A stretch of DNA of 64,000 nt, from positions 29,149,411 to 29,213,410 of the forward strand of contig CP154954.1 of assembly GCA_039621445.1 (NCBI GenBank). The letters are read 5' to 3'. The position numbers and the translations under genes were made by a program. Positions within the stretch are counted from its first letter, which is position 1, and each line of letters starts with the position of its first letter. The notes under the pieces were generated by a model. It was not told the DNA's origin and made no database searches. It saw only the letters and a program-made list of their open reading frames with translations. The DNA comes from Euglena gracilis. Lineage: Eukaryota > Euglenida > Euglenophyceae > Euglenales. This document shows positions 1-52,518 of this stretch, piece after piece.

Positions 1-247
1 CTCGTGNNNNNNNNNNNNNNNNNNNNNNNNNNNNNNNNNNNNNNNNNNNNNNNNNNNNNNNNNNNNNNNNNNNNNNNNNNNNNNNNNNNNNNNNNNNNNN
101 NNNNNNNNNNNNNNNNNNNNNNNNNNNNNNNNNNNNNNNNNNNNNNNNNNNNNNNNNNNNNNNNNNNNNNNNNNNNNNNNNNNNNNNNNNNNNNNNNNNN
201 NNNNNNNNNNNNNNNNNNNNNNNNNNNNNNNNNNNNNNNNNNNNNNN
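1..247. other. Assembly gap (run of N)
   Basis: Positions 7-247 are undetermined bases after six readable bases. The true length of the gap is unknown, so nothing can be said about what precedes the window. Confidence 0.99.
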
Positions 248-1263
248 TGACCCTCCCCCCTGTGGTCCCAGGGCTGAAACTAGGCCAGACCCAGGGCGAA
301 CCGGGTGCCAAAAACAGCAAAACAATAAAGAAAAAGCCCAAAAAGAAAACGCCAAGTGTGCAAGGGCAAGGTTGTATGGGAAAGCCTGGGGGGTCGGACC
401 CCACCTGCGAGTGGGGCGGTCAACCTCTCTACCCACCACCGCAGCAGTGCGCAGAGCTAAGAAACGTGTTTGCGAAGCCTCAGCAGCCTACTACTTAGTG
501 TGCCCCGAGACCTCCATGGAACCAAACCAAACCAAACCAATGAGAAAAAAAGTAGTTCACTCATCACTGAAAACAGTATCACGGATTTGATAAAGAGCTG
601 GAAGCATGAATTTGCCAGTCATGCATAATGTAGCCAAAAAAAATCTTGAAAGCTGAAGACCAAGATCGACAAAATCCGGCTTTGGGGGGTTGGGGGGAGG
701 GGCAAGTTTGAATCGCTTCAATTTGTGTTGCCTGGAGATTTAAACACACAAAAGCTGTCGATTGAGTTTCTAATGACTGATAAATGATTGAATGCAAGCG
801 CCCTGTTGAAAACTCGGCCAAACATAAAGCCCCTCAGCTAATTGTGGAGTCCAAGGACAAGACCTGGGAAATTATAGGACCAATTCAACCTCAATTTTTT
901 GAGTCCACCACCGAGCCAACCAGAACCTTGGTTGCTGTGTTTCCCCAGATGCACTGCACAAAACGATTCTGCCATTTCGGAATTTCATGCTTTGCCTTCA
1001 AAAGAAACTTTGGGGAGGCTTTGTGTCCTGTTGCCGAAAACGTTAAAATGCTTTAAATTTCACTTCCCTCGTTCCATTGTATTGAATTAAAACATTCTGC
1101 ATTGTATTGAATTTAGACATGGTTTGGAAATATATGCTAAAACTCCATGGCGTCGGTTTGTATTGACGCGGGTTCGCATGTTTGCCACAAACACCATTGG
1201 GCAGTGGGGCACAAATCATGCGGTGGTAGGGGGGCAGTTGGGAGCGACAGCGGTCACATGGGC
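248..1263. other. No gene seen; part of a dispersed repeat at 260-440
   Basis: I see no supported exon here. The stretch at about 262-310 (around CCCAGGGCTGAAACTAGGCC) resembles 11237-11290 in the helicase gene. The stretch at 370-450 (a TATGGGAAAGCCTGG block followed by G- and C-rich runs) resembles blocks near 11470, 14160 and 49497. This is therefore mostly interspersed repeat. It lies 3' of the reductase gene and probably includes its 3' untranslated region, but I could not place a polyadenylation signal. Confidence 0.5.
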
Positions 1264-6357
<5,094 letters not shown>

Positions 6358-6449
6358 GATCGAAGCTTTCTGGGCAGGGTTGCACGTAGGTGTCTCGCAG
6401 TCTGTCACTGCACTCGCATTCGAGAATTTGGCATTATTAGGGTCACATC

Positions 6450-7127
6450 CTGGTCAGTGGGCACACAATCTCTAACGCTATGTTCTTGCATAAGACCTCA
6501 TGACAACAAAAGCAGAAATCAAAACTGGTCCTGGAACTCCAAGAGAAATTGGGTGCTTAAGAGAATCCCAAGCTCCAAATGCAGAGCAATGTGGCAAAAC
6601 AGGACTTCAATGAAGGCTTGCCTGTCGTGCAGCCCCAGCAATGCTGCTCCATTTCCCTTGAACAAACCAAGCCTGCTCATACCTCCATTCTGGCGGAGGG
6701 CACCCCCGTGGTGCAGTGGAAAGAAGAGGCGGGGTTCCCACCCCATTGAGCATTTCTACTCGTTGGCAGAATCTTCAAGCCAAGGGGGTCCCTCTCAAAG
6801 ACGGGTGCTCTGTGCAGTAGCGGGGGCAGGACCTCGGAAGTTCTTTGGAGGTGTCTCACTGGGAGGGGCCCAGAGCCATGTGCACGTGTCGTGTGTGTGT
6901 GTGTGGGGGGGGCTGGCCAGCAAGGCTGAAAACCAGCGACGGAGGGGGGGGGGCGATGCAGTGCCGTCAAACGGCAGCCGGGCGGACCAAATGTCTGCCA
7001 ACCAGCCCCCCCCCCCCATGGGCACCGCTGCGAGGGAGAGGAAGCGGCGGCGGCGGTGGCGGGCCCACAACCCGTGTGCACGAGTGAAGCGCTGTGAAGA
7101 CGGGGCGTGGGCAATAAGGGGTCCCGA
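6450..7127. other. Spacer between the helicase 3' end and the reductase 5' end
   Basis: About 0.7 kb lies between two genes of the same orientation. It should hold the reductase promoter and first untranslated exon and the helicase 3' untranslated region. I could not identify a TATA box, an initiator or a polyadenylation signal with confidence. A short GT tract and G runs occur at 6890-6960. Confidence 0.45.
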
Positions 7128-41888
<34,761 letters not shown>

Positions 41889-42059
41889 CTGCGCAGGGCC
41901 CCAAACTCCGTTGGCAGGAGCCCCCGACGGCACACGGCACACAGTTTGGGGGGTGGCCGGCGGAGGTGGCCACCCCACAGGCCTTGGGTTGGTGGCGCTG
42001 GGGGGACCACATGCGTCCCGCGCCTCAACGGACGGGCATCGCCCAGCGGCTGCTGAGAG

Positions 42060-43500
42060 GTGCGGCCATCCGTAAATGGGGCTCGGGCTGGCGGGGGAGT
42101 TCAAATCAAAATACAATTAGATAGGGCAACGGCTTCAACGGCTTCAATTTAGGTCTCCGGACTTTTTGCTAAGTTTTGCTTCGTTTTCGAGCAATTTGGC
42201 ATTTCGCGATTTTTGGGCCCCCCAAAAAAACGGCCCAAATGGCCGAAAAATGGCCGTTTCTCGTCTGCGGGCGGGGTACGCCGTACGCCATCTGACAAAC
42301 AGCCCCAAGGCACACCGCGGGGGAGGGGTCAGTGGGGGACGGGCTGGTGGCCGGGGCGGGGGGCGGCGGCGTGCTCCCTGGCAGACCGCCCCTCCGAGGG
42401 TGTTCCTGCGGTCGTGCCTCGCACCTTCCAGTCCTGTGAACCCTGGCAGCAGGAATTCGAACATCTGACCCGCAGGGTGACGTGCTGCATGGGCAGCGAT
42501 GCCGAGCAGAGCTCCATCCAAAAGAGTCCAGAGAAACACAAATAAAGCAAAGAACCAGGATTAGTCAGCATTTCCCTCCAAACCTTCAATCCTTTTTAAA
42601 CAGAAAGAAACCAATTATGTATGTCACACAGCTGAACAAAACGTTCAAAAAAACTTCTTGCTGCAAATATGGAAGCCTACATATGGGGAAAAGTGCAAGA
42701 GCTGAGATATCTTTTTCCGAATTCGTATTTCAGTTGTTTCCATTTTCCTCGACAACTCACAACAATTTGGAACCCCCCATCTAATGACCACAATGTTCCG
42801 TGTTCCTCACTGACTGGGGGGGTTAACCCAAAGTCAACGGGTTGGCGGCCCAAAACAGGGCGCTGGCGGGTCGAAAAACGCTCGTTTTCGGCTCAAAAAC
42901 AGTTTTTCCGGGTCCGGGAGGCCAAAAAACATCGTTTTGATCAAAAAAAATTCGATTTTTTTCGACTGTTTTTTCGACCGAAAACGGCTAAGTCGGACAG
43001 AGGGAAAAGTGTACAAAATGGCCTAAATTGGCTGAAAAACGGCCGTATCTCGGGCTGGGCGGTGAGCTGCGGGGAAACCAAAATCCCAGTAGATAGAGCG
43101 TTCCAAGGGCTTCAATTTAGGTCTCCGGATATTTCCTTTGACTTTGCATCATTTTCGAGAAATTTTGAAAAGATTGGTTTTTTTTGACCCCCTCCCCCCG
43201 AAAACGGCCAAGTCGAACAGTGGAAAAACTGTACAAAACGGCCATCCGGGCCAAAAACGGCCGTATCTCGGGCCAGGCGGGGAGTTGCGGGGAAATCAAA
43301 ATACTGGCAGATGGGGCGTTCCAAGGGCTTCAAATTAGGTCTCCGGACATTTCCTTTGATTTTGCTTCATTTTGGAGATATTTTGAAAATTGATATTTTT
43401 TGGCCGTCCAAAGGGTCCAAAGGGGGGGTTAAAAAGGGGGGTTGGCCAATCCTACCCAGTTTGGACCCCTTCGCGCATGAATAACTCGGGCCTGGCGGGG
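42060..43500. repeat. Diverged direct repeats, about 219-bp period
   Basis: A segment like CGGCCGTATCTCGGGC, then GGCGGGGAGTTGCGGGG and later GGCTTCAATTTAGGTCTCCGGA, recurs near 42073, 43041, 43259 and 43480. The copies at 43041 and 43259 are adjacent. Shortly downstream of the first copy lies GC-rich sequence (42290-42440) that could hide small upstream exons, but I cannot support one. Confidence 0.7.
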
Positions 43501-44616
43501 AGTTGGGGGTCAAACCCGGGTGATTCGGAAACTAGGAATCCAGTCGCTCGCGACTGAAAAAAAAATTTCGGGAACGGGGCCGGGATCATGGTGATAATCT
43601 GCCGGTTCCCGAGGTGGCCCCGAGGGGGGGGGGAGGGGGGGGATTCGGGGGGGGGGTTTCCCCAGTGGTAAATAATAAAGGGATAAGAGCTCAGCGACCC
43701 CCCCCCTAAATAATGCCCCCTGGGGTATCATTTTTTGCCCAAAGCCCAACGGGGGGATATTATTGGCATGGGTAATAGCTCCCCAAAATTTTTCGAAATT
43801 CTTCGATTTTCCGTACAACCCAGAATAGTACCCAAACCTCCCTCTTTGTTTGGGGTCATTGCATTTTTGGAGACCCTGAAAAATCGATTTTTGTGTAATT
43901 TATTGTCAGAAATTATGATTTTTACCCACATTTTCAGGGCAAAAGCCAGGTAGTCAGCCCAAAATTGGAGGGGGGGGGTGTATTAACTCGGCAAGCGAAG
44001 TCGGACCCCGAGGGGGGGTATAATTTGGAGGGGGGATGGTATTATTTGGGGGGAGGGTTTACACAAGGGAGGCGAGGGGACCCCCCCCCTTGTCTAAGGG
44101 GGCCTAAGGGGGTCAGCAAAGTTGGCCATAGGTGAGGGTATATGGCCATTCAGGTGCTTTTGGGCCTTTTTTGCTTTTTTTTAAAAAAAATCATCACCTC
44201 TGCCACTTTTGGCCATTTTTGGGAATTTTTTGATTGGCAATTTATAGCCAACGTATACGCAGCTTTGGCCATCCACTTTATTACAAACTTGCACAAAGAA
44301 GCCACTTTTGGTATTTGCGCCAAATTTAGCCATTTCGGTATTTTGTAACCATTTGGGGGTATCAGCCTGTCTCTCTCAACATTTTTGTGAACGTTCAGCC
44401 ATTTTATTGCTTTCTATTTGTGAAAGAGCAAAAAGAATAAAAAAAATCACACAAATCTTCCGATGCTCATGGAAACAATATTGTATCCAAAAGATCGCAT
44501 CGTTGACCGGGGGCTGGGGTTCTTTGGTCGCTGAATGACAGGGGGGTACAAAAATCAAACAGGATGACAGGTTCCTCATAATTTTTGTTCATTACCTCCT
44601 CACACCAAAAAAACAC

Positions 44617-45335
44617 AAGGCAAGGCGTTGGGTTGAAGAGGCGGCCTATCCGCGCCAGCCTCCGGTGCTGACACGTCCGCCTTCTTGCGCCGCTCCCGCT
44701 GGCCCTTCACCTCGTGCACTTCTGTGGTGGGCTGTAAGGAGGAACCACGAGAGAGAGGGCGGTGGACACACCCGCACACACCCACACACCGAGCTCGAGA
44801 CACACCATAAATCCCTTTCCTCAAATAAGCCCCGGGTCATATTTCTGGGTCCGTTGGTGTGGGAACTTTTCATTTGTGCGGACAAAAGAATCCCAAAAAC
44901 GCATAAGAAATATTGCGCCTGCACAAAATGATGTTAATTTGAGATTCACATGATTGTTCGTGTGAAATTTGAGATTTCACACGAGATTTCACATTTTACA
45001 TGATTCTTGGATCTGGAAAACACCAAGAAAGAAATTTCAGCATTTCGTGGCTAAAAATAAAGATTTTCAGCACTTTTTGAGGGGGTTTCACCGCCCTACC
45101 TCGCTCCATCAGAGGGGGTCTTAAATGTTGGGGTCTCCTCCTTGCACTTTCTGCTGAGTTGGAACAGGGGGGGGTTGGAATTGGGGGTCACCTGTGGGGT
45201 GTCCGGCAGCGGCTGGATTGGAGACGGCCCCGGCGGCGGCTCCGGCGGCGGTGTGGAGGCGTCCACCGGGGCCCCGCCGGCCTTCTTGCGCCGGTCCCGC
45301 TGCCCCTTCACCTCGTGGTCCATGCCGGGGCGACG
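44617..45335 (-). CDS. Two paralogous exons with a VKGQRxRRKKA motif (possible gene 5' end)
   Basis: Exon 45335-45192 has a clean acceptor (TTGCTTGCAG) and donor (CACAG|GTGACC) and reads MDHEVKGQRDRRKKAGGAPV then a Pro-rich tail. Exon 44731-44617 has acceptor CTTACAG and reads PTTEVHEVKGQRERRKKADV then SAPEAGADRPPL. The two share the motif HEVKGQR[D/E]RRKKA and join in phase 0, which suggests an exon duplication. The Met at 45323 could be the translation start. They lie upstream of the helicase on the same strand and could encode its basic N-terminus, but the link to exon 41888-41734 is not resolved: the phase does not match directly. They could also be a separate small gene. I recognise no family. 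Confidence 0.5.
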
Positions 45336-48300
45336 CTGCAAGCAACGCGGCGGAAAGGTCGCAGGCGGAGAACGATGCCGTGGCTGCACATGCTCCACGG
45401 AGGAGTTCACCGCGACAACCCGCGGCCGATGGGGAGAAGCGATCCAACCCCCGGGCGGGGGGGGGGGGGGGAAGGTTCGATTTAGGGCAGGGGATCGCCC
45501 TCCGGTCCAGAAGGGGGGTGGGGAACACCCCCTACCACCTAAACAATGGCAGTCTGAAAATTTTGCACCGGGCCGAAATTTTTGACCCCCAAACGGCCAA
45601 AAAATGCCATTTCGGGGGCTTTTTGGGCTAAAATTTGTCAAAATGCAAAAAAAAATTCGGCACGAAGTACTAAAAGGAAATTTTTGACGTTTGGGGAGTC
45701 CCTGCACCCCCCGGGGTCGTTACGGGCCCCCTCTGGTCCAGGAGGGGGGCAGCCCCCCCACCTAAACCCCGTACACCCTGTTTATATCGAACCTGGGGAG
45801 GGGCACGGGCCAAGGTGCCTGGCGGGGCCGAACCACGGCGGCCCACCGCAGTGCTTCGGCAGTGCAGCACAACAGACGCATTGTTGAACGGTGCTGTTTT
45901 CCAAACAGCGAACGATTCAGCAGCTGCTGGCTTTTTCTTGAAAAGGGCCAGGACCTCAAGCTACTTTCCTGGCAAGCTGAATCCATCCGGCATGACCTTC
46001 CAGATCAGCCAAGGTGTAAAATTGAGCCTGGTTTTGACAGGGAGGGGGGGTCGCTCGGTGTCGCAGTTCGACATGAACAATGACCGGAAATGAAACTGAT
46101 CTCCCGTTGGAGTGACGGCGGGGAGTGTGGTAGAATGGCGTCGGGGCCATTGGGCACACTACTTCAATGAAACAGGGCACGGTCTCGTTGTGTGTAACTC
46201 CACCCTGACAGCCCATTATTGCTGCGGAACAGGGAGAGTTGACCAACCCTGGGGGGCCTCGGACTGCCCTGGGGTGCCTGCCCAAGCAGGGACCAACCCC
46301 CCCTCCCCCCGGTTGTACCTGCCTGTGGCCAAAAAAAAAAAAACAGAGCGAATTGGCCATTTTCTGAGCTTCCAGCACCTTTGGTAGAGTGGCCGAGTGC
46401 CTGGAGCACCAGCTTAATTTTTTTTTAAAAAATGAAAATAAACAATAATTTTCAAAAATTTGGGTGACATTTTTTCATTTCATCTTATGTCAGGTTGGCA
46501 AACCTGTTTGAAGGTGAAATGTAATTGTGCAGTCAAAAATAAAATATTTTTGAAAAGAATTCGCCGGAAGGAAAAAGGGCTCAATTTGTGTGTGTTTCAG
46601 CTCTCGATGCTAAACCCTCCCTGTGTTATTTACCCAAGCCAAGCGGACCCAACAGCCCGGGGGGGGGGGGGGGGCAAATCCCATGCTTGGGATCACTTGC
46701 CACGTAACTGGATGAATTCTCGAGACACTCTATCATCATTGGACATCGCCTCGAGAATTGTGTGTTTTCGACATGTCCCAACCACTTTGTCAGATGAAGA
46801 AGACATTTTTTGTGGGGAAAGCATTCCTCATGATAATGCATTTTTGAACCCAGAAAAAATTCCTGGGGGGTCAGGATGGCCCAGCAGAGGACGTGGTCAA
46901 CTTTGGAGGGGTCAAGTTGGGCCGAACAGCCCGGGGGGTTAATAATCGGGAGGGTCAATAACATGGGGGGGGTAACTATGGTTGAATTCTACAGCGACGA
47001 GTCAAAACGCCACAGCTGCCGCTTATTGTGGCGTTTCTGGTATTTGCAGTTTGAGACACACCAAGAAATGGGCAAAAGCTGCCAAGTGGATCAGCAGCGG
47101 AGCATTGTGCCAAGTGTCAGCGGCGGTCAGGCACAAAAGCACACTCGCCCAAAAATACGTCGCCGGCGCCCTGCAGTTCAGTGCGAAGCTTTCCGGGCTG
47201 AACATGGGCTGAACCGATGGGGAAACGCTTCTTCCGGACACCGGGAAAATTTTGGCTGTAACTGTTAACCCATTTGAATTTCAGGTGATTTGTTGACATG
47301 AAATTCTGGATGGTTACCAGCCCCCATTGTGCTCAAGGACTACTTCAGCATCTCCTCTGGACATTTTCCCAGTTTCTTGTGTACGGGTTCAATTTCATCG
47401 ATTTCTGTGATTGCGAGGTGGGATCCGTTGCATTGTGATTTTCAAAAGCCCTGTCTCTGAGCCCTTTCTTCCAGAAACTGTGTATTACGCCTCGTGGATC
47501 GGGGCTCATTGAGGAGCTTCATGTATGTATTAGGGTATCCATCTCAAAACACGCACTGGTTTCTGAAGGAGAAGCTGTGATTCTTTTCCCTTGAACCCAG
47601 GGGGGGGAAATGCGCTGGGCGGCCCTCGGAAAAAATGCGCAAAAATGCGCAAAAAAATGCGCCGAGTTTGAACATTCCTAAGGGAAAAAGGACTTAGAAA
47701 AATTTCCAACAATGAGCCCAAAATTAAACCAAAATCACCAAAAACAGCTGAAATGAAGGCATTTTTGGTCAAAAAAAAAATGCATGAGCAAGGCGTCACT
47801 CTCTGTTCACCATAACCAACAATGTCAGCCCTCGTGCCCCGTACTTGTGACCAGGGGAGAAGGATTTGATGCGGGGTCTCTGAAAACCCTAGTGTCCTCA
47901 TCATCATTGGATGAGTACCCACACCTCATCACCCAAAGGTTTTTTCTTGAATATGGACAAAATGCCTCCAAAAAGTGTAAAAAAAGGTGGGGAAATGGGA
48001 AAAAAGCGCAAAAAATGCGCAAAAAATTCTTTCAAAAAGGGGCAGAATAGAGCACAAATCAAACAACATAACTCAGTGTCAATGCAACGTTGGTCAAGGA
48101 GCAATTTGACAATATACAATCAAAATAAAATAAAAACCAAAATGAAACTGCAACGTATAAAAAAAGTCGTAAATTCTTAAGACGCAAAAAATGCGCGAAA
48201 AAAAATCGAAAAAAATGCGCAAAAAATGCGAAAAAAATGCGCAAACATGCGCATTTCCCCAAAATCCGGAAAATGCGCAAAAAATGTGCAAAAATGCGAA

Positions 48301-51300
48301 AAAATGCGAAACGCATTCCCCCCCCCCTGTTGAACCTGAACACCTCTCAACTGTGTTGACAGTTGGAAAAGAATTTAGGGGTTAGTCATTGTCCCCTTTT
48401 TCTCCATCTCCGGATTGCAGAACCCTAGGGAGACTTGTTTGCCAGAAAATCTGGATGAAATTTCAGCCTTCCAATATTTTTCCCCAGCGAGTTTGTGTCC
48501 GACTTCTTATAATAAATGTCCAAAATCTCTTTCTTTGGTTTACACCGATTCTTGATACAAAGACAAAGAAACCAAAGCAGAAAACCACCGGATGCATCTG
48601 CAAACCAGCGAGAGACAAGGGGGTGGCGATGAGAACCATGGAGGGAAGGGAGGCGATTGGAGAAATCTGACCAACAACAGCAGGCAGCAGGCCAGTCCCA
48701 GACGTGCCAGTCGCAAAGAGCAGCCAGTGGCAAGGCTGGCCAGCGGATCACACCACAGCGAGCACCGAGACTCGGGGTCAAGCCAGACCGCAGGCGCGCA
48801 GGCTGTGGCGCAGGAGGGCCTGAGGCTCTGGCAGAGAGAGGCGGTCAACCCCCAACGGGTCAACCCCAACCCCCCCCCAGCACCCCATGAAACCACTGCC
48901 AGAGACGCTGGAAATTGCTCTGACGTGCGGCCAAACGTCGACTGCCATCCCTTCCTGGGCCACCGCACCCTCTGAGGAACCGTGCCACGGGGAGGAGGTC
49001 CCCCCCAGGGATTTTTTTAAGACCGGGGGGAGGGGGGTCCCCCCTACCCACCCACCCGCCCCGGGGGGGGGGGGGTCCCGGGGTCCCAACCCACTTTTCC
49101 CCGAAAGGGCCAAAAAATGCGAAAAATGCTAAAAATAGCACCTTTTCAAAAATTATCCCAAAAGTATATCCCACCCCCCAGGGGGCTCGGCCGGACCCAT
49201 CCACCCCACCCCCCCCCCCGGGGTCCAAGACTAAAAAAAAACTCTGGATCCCCCAACAGAGCCCATCTGGCGCAGCCAGCCCCTCCCTGCACCGCCAGTG
49301 GGCCGGGGCCCCCGGCAGAAGGGGGGGGGGCATAGGGTCCGGCTAGAAGGTCATTGACCCGCGCCTGCCCTGCCTGAGCCCAGGGGGGAAAGGATTGGCG
49401 GCGCTGGGGAGGGCGTGGGGGGCCAGGCTGCTGTGGCATCCACCCCCCCCCCCCCGGGATCAGGGCGTTGCTTAGAGACCCCCCCAGCAGGGCAGAACGG
49501 GAAAGCCTGGTGGGGGGGGGGTCGACCCCCCCCACCCACCACCCTGGCTGTTTGGCCGATTCCCGGTCTGCCCTGCCCCCCGGGGGTCCATCTCAGTGGC
49601 TGGAGAATCGGACAGTAATGGATTTTTGGCTTTCAGAGGTGCGAAATGCGTGCCATTGACGGGCAAAAGGAAAGCCAAAATTTTGGTCAAAGAAGAAGCC
49701 TTCATAGTTGGCAGTTTCTTGGCCAATTAGCGGTTTCGATTTTTTTTTGTGCGACCCCAGCTCGGATAAAAAAAAACAAGTTCCGGCCCTGGGAGCCCCA
49801 TGGGGGCCAGCCAGCAGCCTTGGCCGCCCAAATAAAATAAATGCATCTCGTCCCCAATGGACCCGGGGGGGGGGGGGCTCGGGGGGACCTGCTTTTGGGG
49901 GTCAATTTTGGCGTCCAAAAATTAATTAATTATTAAACTTAGAGGAAACCCCTGCCTCTGGCAGGGTACCCACTCAGCCTGACCCCAGGGGGGGGGGGGG
50001 CTCGGCTGGGACCCACCCCAACCCCCCTCTCCCCCCTCGGGTCACGAAACTTTAAAATAAATCTCTGTTGGGGTCCAAATTCTTTTCGCGCCGAAAATAG
50101 AGAAACCCGAGAGGTACGCATCTGGCCCAACCCCCACACACCCTTGGGGGGACCCCCACCCACCCCCCCCCCCCTCTCTCCCAAGTCACTAGCATAAAAA
50201 AAAATCTCTGACCACAATATACTCAAAATCCGAACTAGATCATTATAAATTTCGGTGATTGATAAGAAAAACGGCTGGTTTGTTGTTTGGGGGTGTTGCG
50301 GTGTACCAGCCTTGATGAATCCGGATGTATGCCGTATGTTCAGGGGCTTTTTTAAGACCGGGGGGGGGAGGGGGCCCCCACCCACCCACCCACCCCTTGG
50401 GGTGCCCCCCCCCCCGGGGGAGGGGTCCCAGGGGACCAACCCACTTTTCCCCGAAAATGGCCAAAATGCTAAAAATAGCACTTTTTCAAAATTTTCAGCA
50501 GTACTCTTTGGTGTGGACCCCCTGTGGCGCCTACTTGGTGATGGGCCAAAAAAAAAATGGCCAAAAACCCAAAAAAAACTGAAACAGCTTTTCTTGGCTT
50601 CTGGCGCCTGTGGCACCGGAGTGCCTTCGCCAAATGTTCAGGCAGTTCTGGCATGTCAGAGGTGGGTCTGCCTCGCCTTCAACGTTCAGCCTGCACACGT
50701 CTGAGAACTCAGACCAGCCCACAATCCAGAACTTGATTTTGTGGATTGCACTGGAAATTTCCCATCCCCAGACAAAGAGGCGCAGGAAGAACTCAGGAAC
50801 CCAAGCAACCCTGTCTCCTGGATAGGTGCCAAGGGGGCCTGGTGCAATGTGTCTTCCAGTCCCACCGTTCATTTATCAAATTTCACGGTAAATTGCAGTA
50901 TCAAATGTTAAGGTTCAGCCTGAAGGGAACAGGCAACAGGGCAGGCGGCCTGGAGAGGATGTGCTGCACAAACGTAGCCAACGGGCAGGTGGCTACACAG
51001 GGGGAGGGGGGCGGGGCACCTCGACCTCGGGGGCAACGACAGAAAACCATGGGGGCATTTGTGGTGACGGAGGGGGGGGGAGGTTGGGGCTTCGCGCCAA
51101 AAATGGAGGGAAAAACCCCCACCCACTTGACCCCCCTGAGGGAGGAGGTCCAGCGGACCCCCCGCCCAGGCTTCGATATGAGGGCAGGAGGGGGGTGAAT
51201 CGGACCCCCCTCCGGTCCAGGAGGGGGGACATCCTTACGCCCTCCTGAAATCGAACCCTGCCCCCCAGGACCCAGGAAGGGATCCAACATTTAAAGAATC

Positions 51301-52405
51301 CCTGAGCGCAACCCCACCGCAAAGCGCTGCCGCAGGTTTCCAGGAGTCCCATTCACATTTCTGAGGGGTCCTGGATTTGGCGGTTCGGCCCAGGAGGATG
51401 CATCAGCAGGGCACGTTTGTGTTGAGAAGACCCGCTGACCTCATGTCCAGAATGGGACAGTCAGGTCCTCCGCAGTGGCAATGGGGCGGTTGGCACAGCA
51501 GTGTTGTCCTGTGCGGAAAAGGTAGCTAAGAGCAGGAAGTGGTGGAAAAGAGGTAAAGCGGGTGGAGGGGGGTTGACCGGCGACACGCGGGGAGGGGTCC
51601 CCTCCCACAGCATGTGCAGCACGGAACGGTCCCCGTGGGCTGGGGCTGGGCCGAACCCACAGGGAGGGGGGGGGGGGGGGCTGGTAGGGCCCTACCGCGG
51701 CGGCCATAAAAAAAAAGGCTGACTTGGCTTCAAGTTTGGTGCCGTGTGGGTGGACGACGTGAGGGTGCGTGTGAGGAAGTGCGGACACGTGTCATGGTGG
51801 AGGACAGCGTGCCCCATCGTGAGACATGCACGCACTTGCCTTGGTGTGCAATGCACTCGTGAGACACGCCTTGCAATTCATTGCGATTGTCATAATTAAG
51901 TGTTTGTTGTTCTTTGGCTCGTGTTTGTCAAGGTCCATGTTGCGTCCCCTCCCCCCTGTTGGTCCACAGGCAGATTAAAAGGCACAAAATTTAAATGAAG
52001 AAAAAATATTATGAACGATTGCAAATGACTTCTATGACTTTCTCATTTGCTATCTTTGCTTTGCTTTTTATCGAGAAAGGGTGTGGTTGGATTTATTACT
52101 ACATTTTATTGGACACAGGTTTTAGATAAACTCCTCAAGAGCACCCCGGGGTGTACAATTTTCTGCTGGTGCTGGGGAGGACTTTGGAAAAACTTCCACC
52201 TTGTCAAGGGAAACCTTTTCATCATATAACACCACACGTTGTGCAAAAAAAATGTGGTGCATGGTTTGGAGAATCATTAGATCATTTTCTGACCCAAAAA
52301 AATTGAAATAAATCAAAACGGAAAAAATGAAAAATGATAGAAAAAAAGGCAAATTTCACAAACTTCATTAAATTCAAAAATACTCCTATTACATGTTGAA
52401 CATGC
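45336..52405. other. No recognisable gene; repeat-rich DNA
   Basis: Open frames here have no recognised domain and biased composition. The two I looked at longest are a plus frame at 46982-47212 (Ala/Lys-rich) and a minus frame at 46626-46964 (with several Cys and His); neither resembles a family I know. The region contains repeated blocks: a TGGGAAAGCCTGG plus GGGGTCGACCCCC block at 49497-49560, a GGCTTCTGGCGCC hairpin block at 50590-50650, an AT-rich ATGCGCAAAAAATGCG block at 47630-48320, and many G or C runs next to predicted AG sites. Unrecognised exons could be present. Confidence 0.45.
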
Positions 52406-52518
52406 TCTTGGGCGGCGCATCTCGCACTTAAGTTGCTTTTTCTTTGTTGATGTGCGCAATTGCGCAAATTGACCTTTTTCAAAAACCAAGATGCACACCT
52501 TGCGCCAGGAAATAAATA

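Noticed and set aside
6406-6408. GTG as start codon of the reductase
   Set aside because: A nuclear gene is expected to start at ATG. The nearest in-frame ATG is at 6357, and the frame runs on upstream through the GTG.
46380-46420. tRNA-Ser/Leu-like GTAGAGTGGCCGAGTG
   Set aside because: No anticodon or T-arm follows. The sequence matches the GGCGCC hairpin repeat block instead.
46626-46964. Minus-strand frame with several Cys and His as a zinc-binding exon
   Set aside because: Cys/His spacing fits no finger type I know, and no acceptor/donor pair supports it.
46982-47268. Ala/Lys-rich frame as a possible exon
   Set aside because: It has a plausible composition but no motif, no clear splice sites and no family match, so it is not called.
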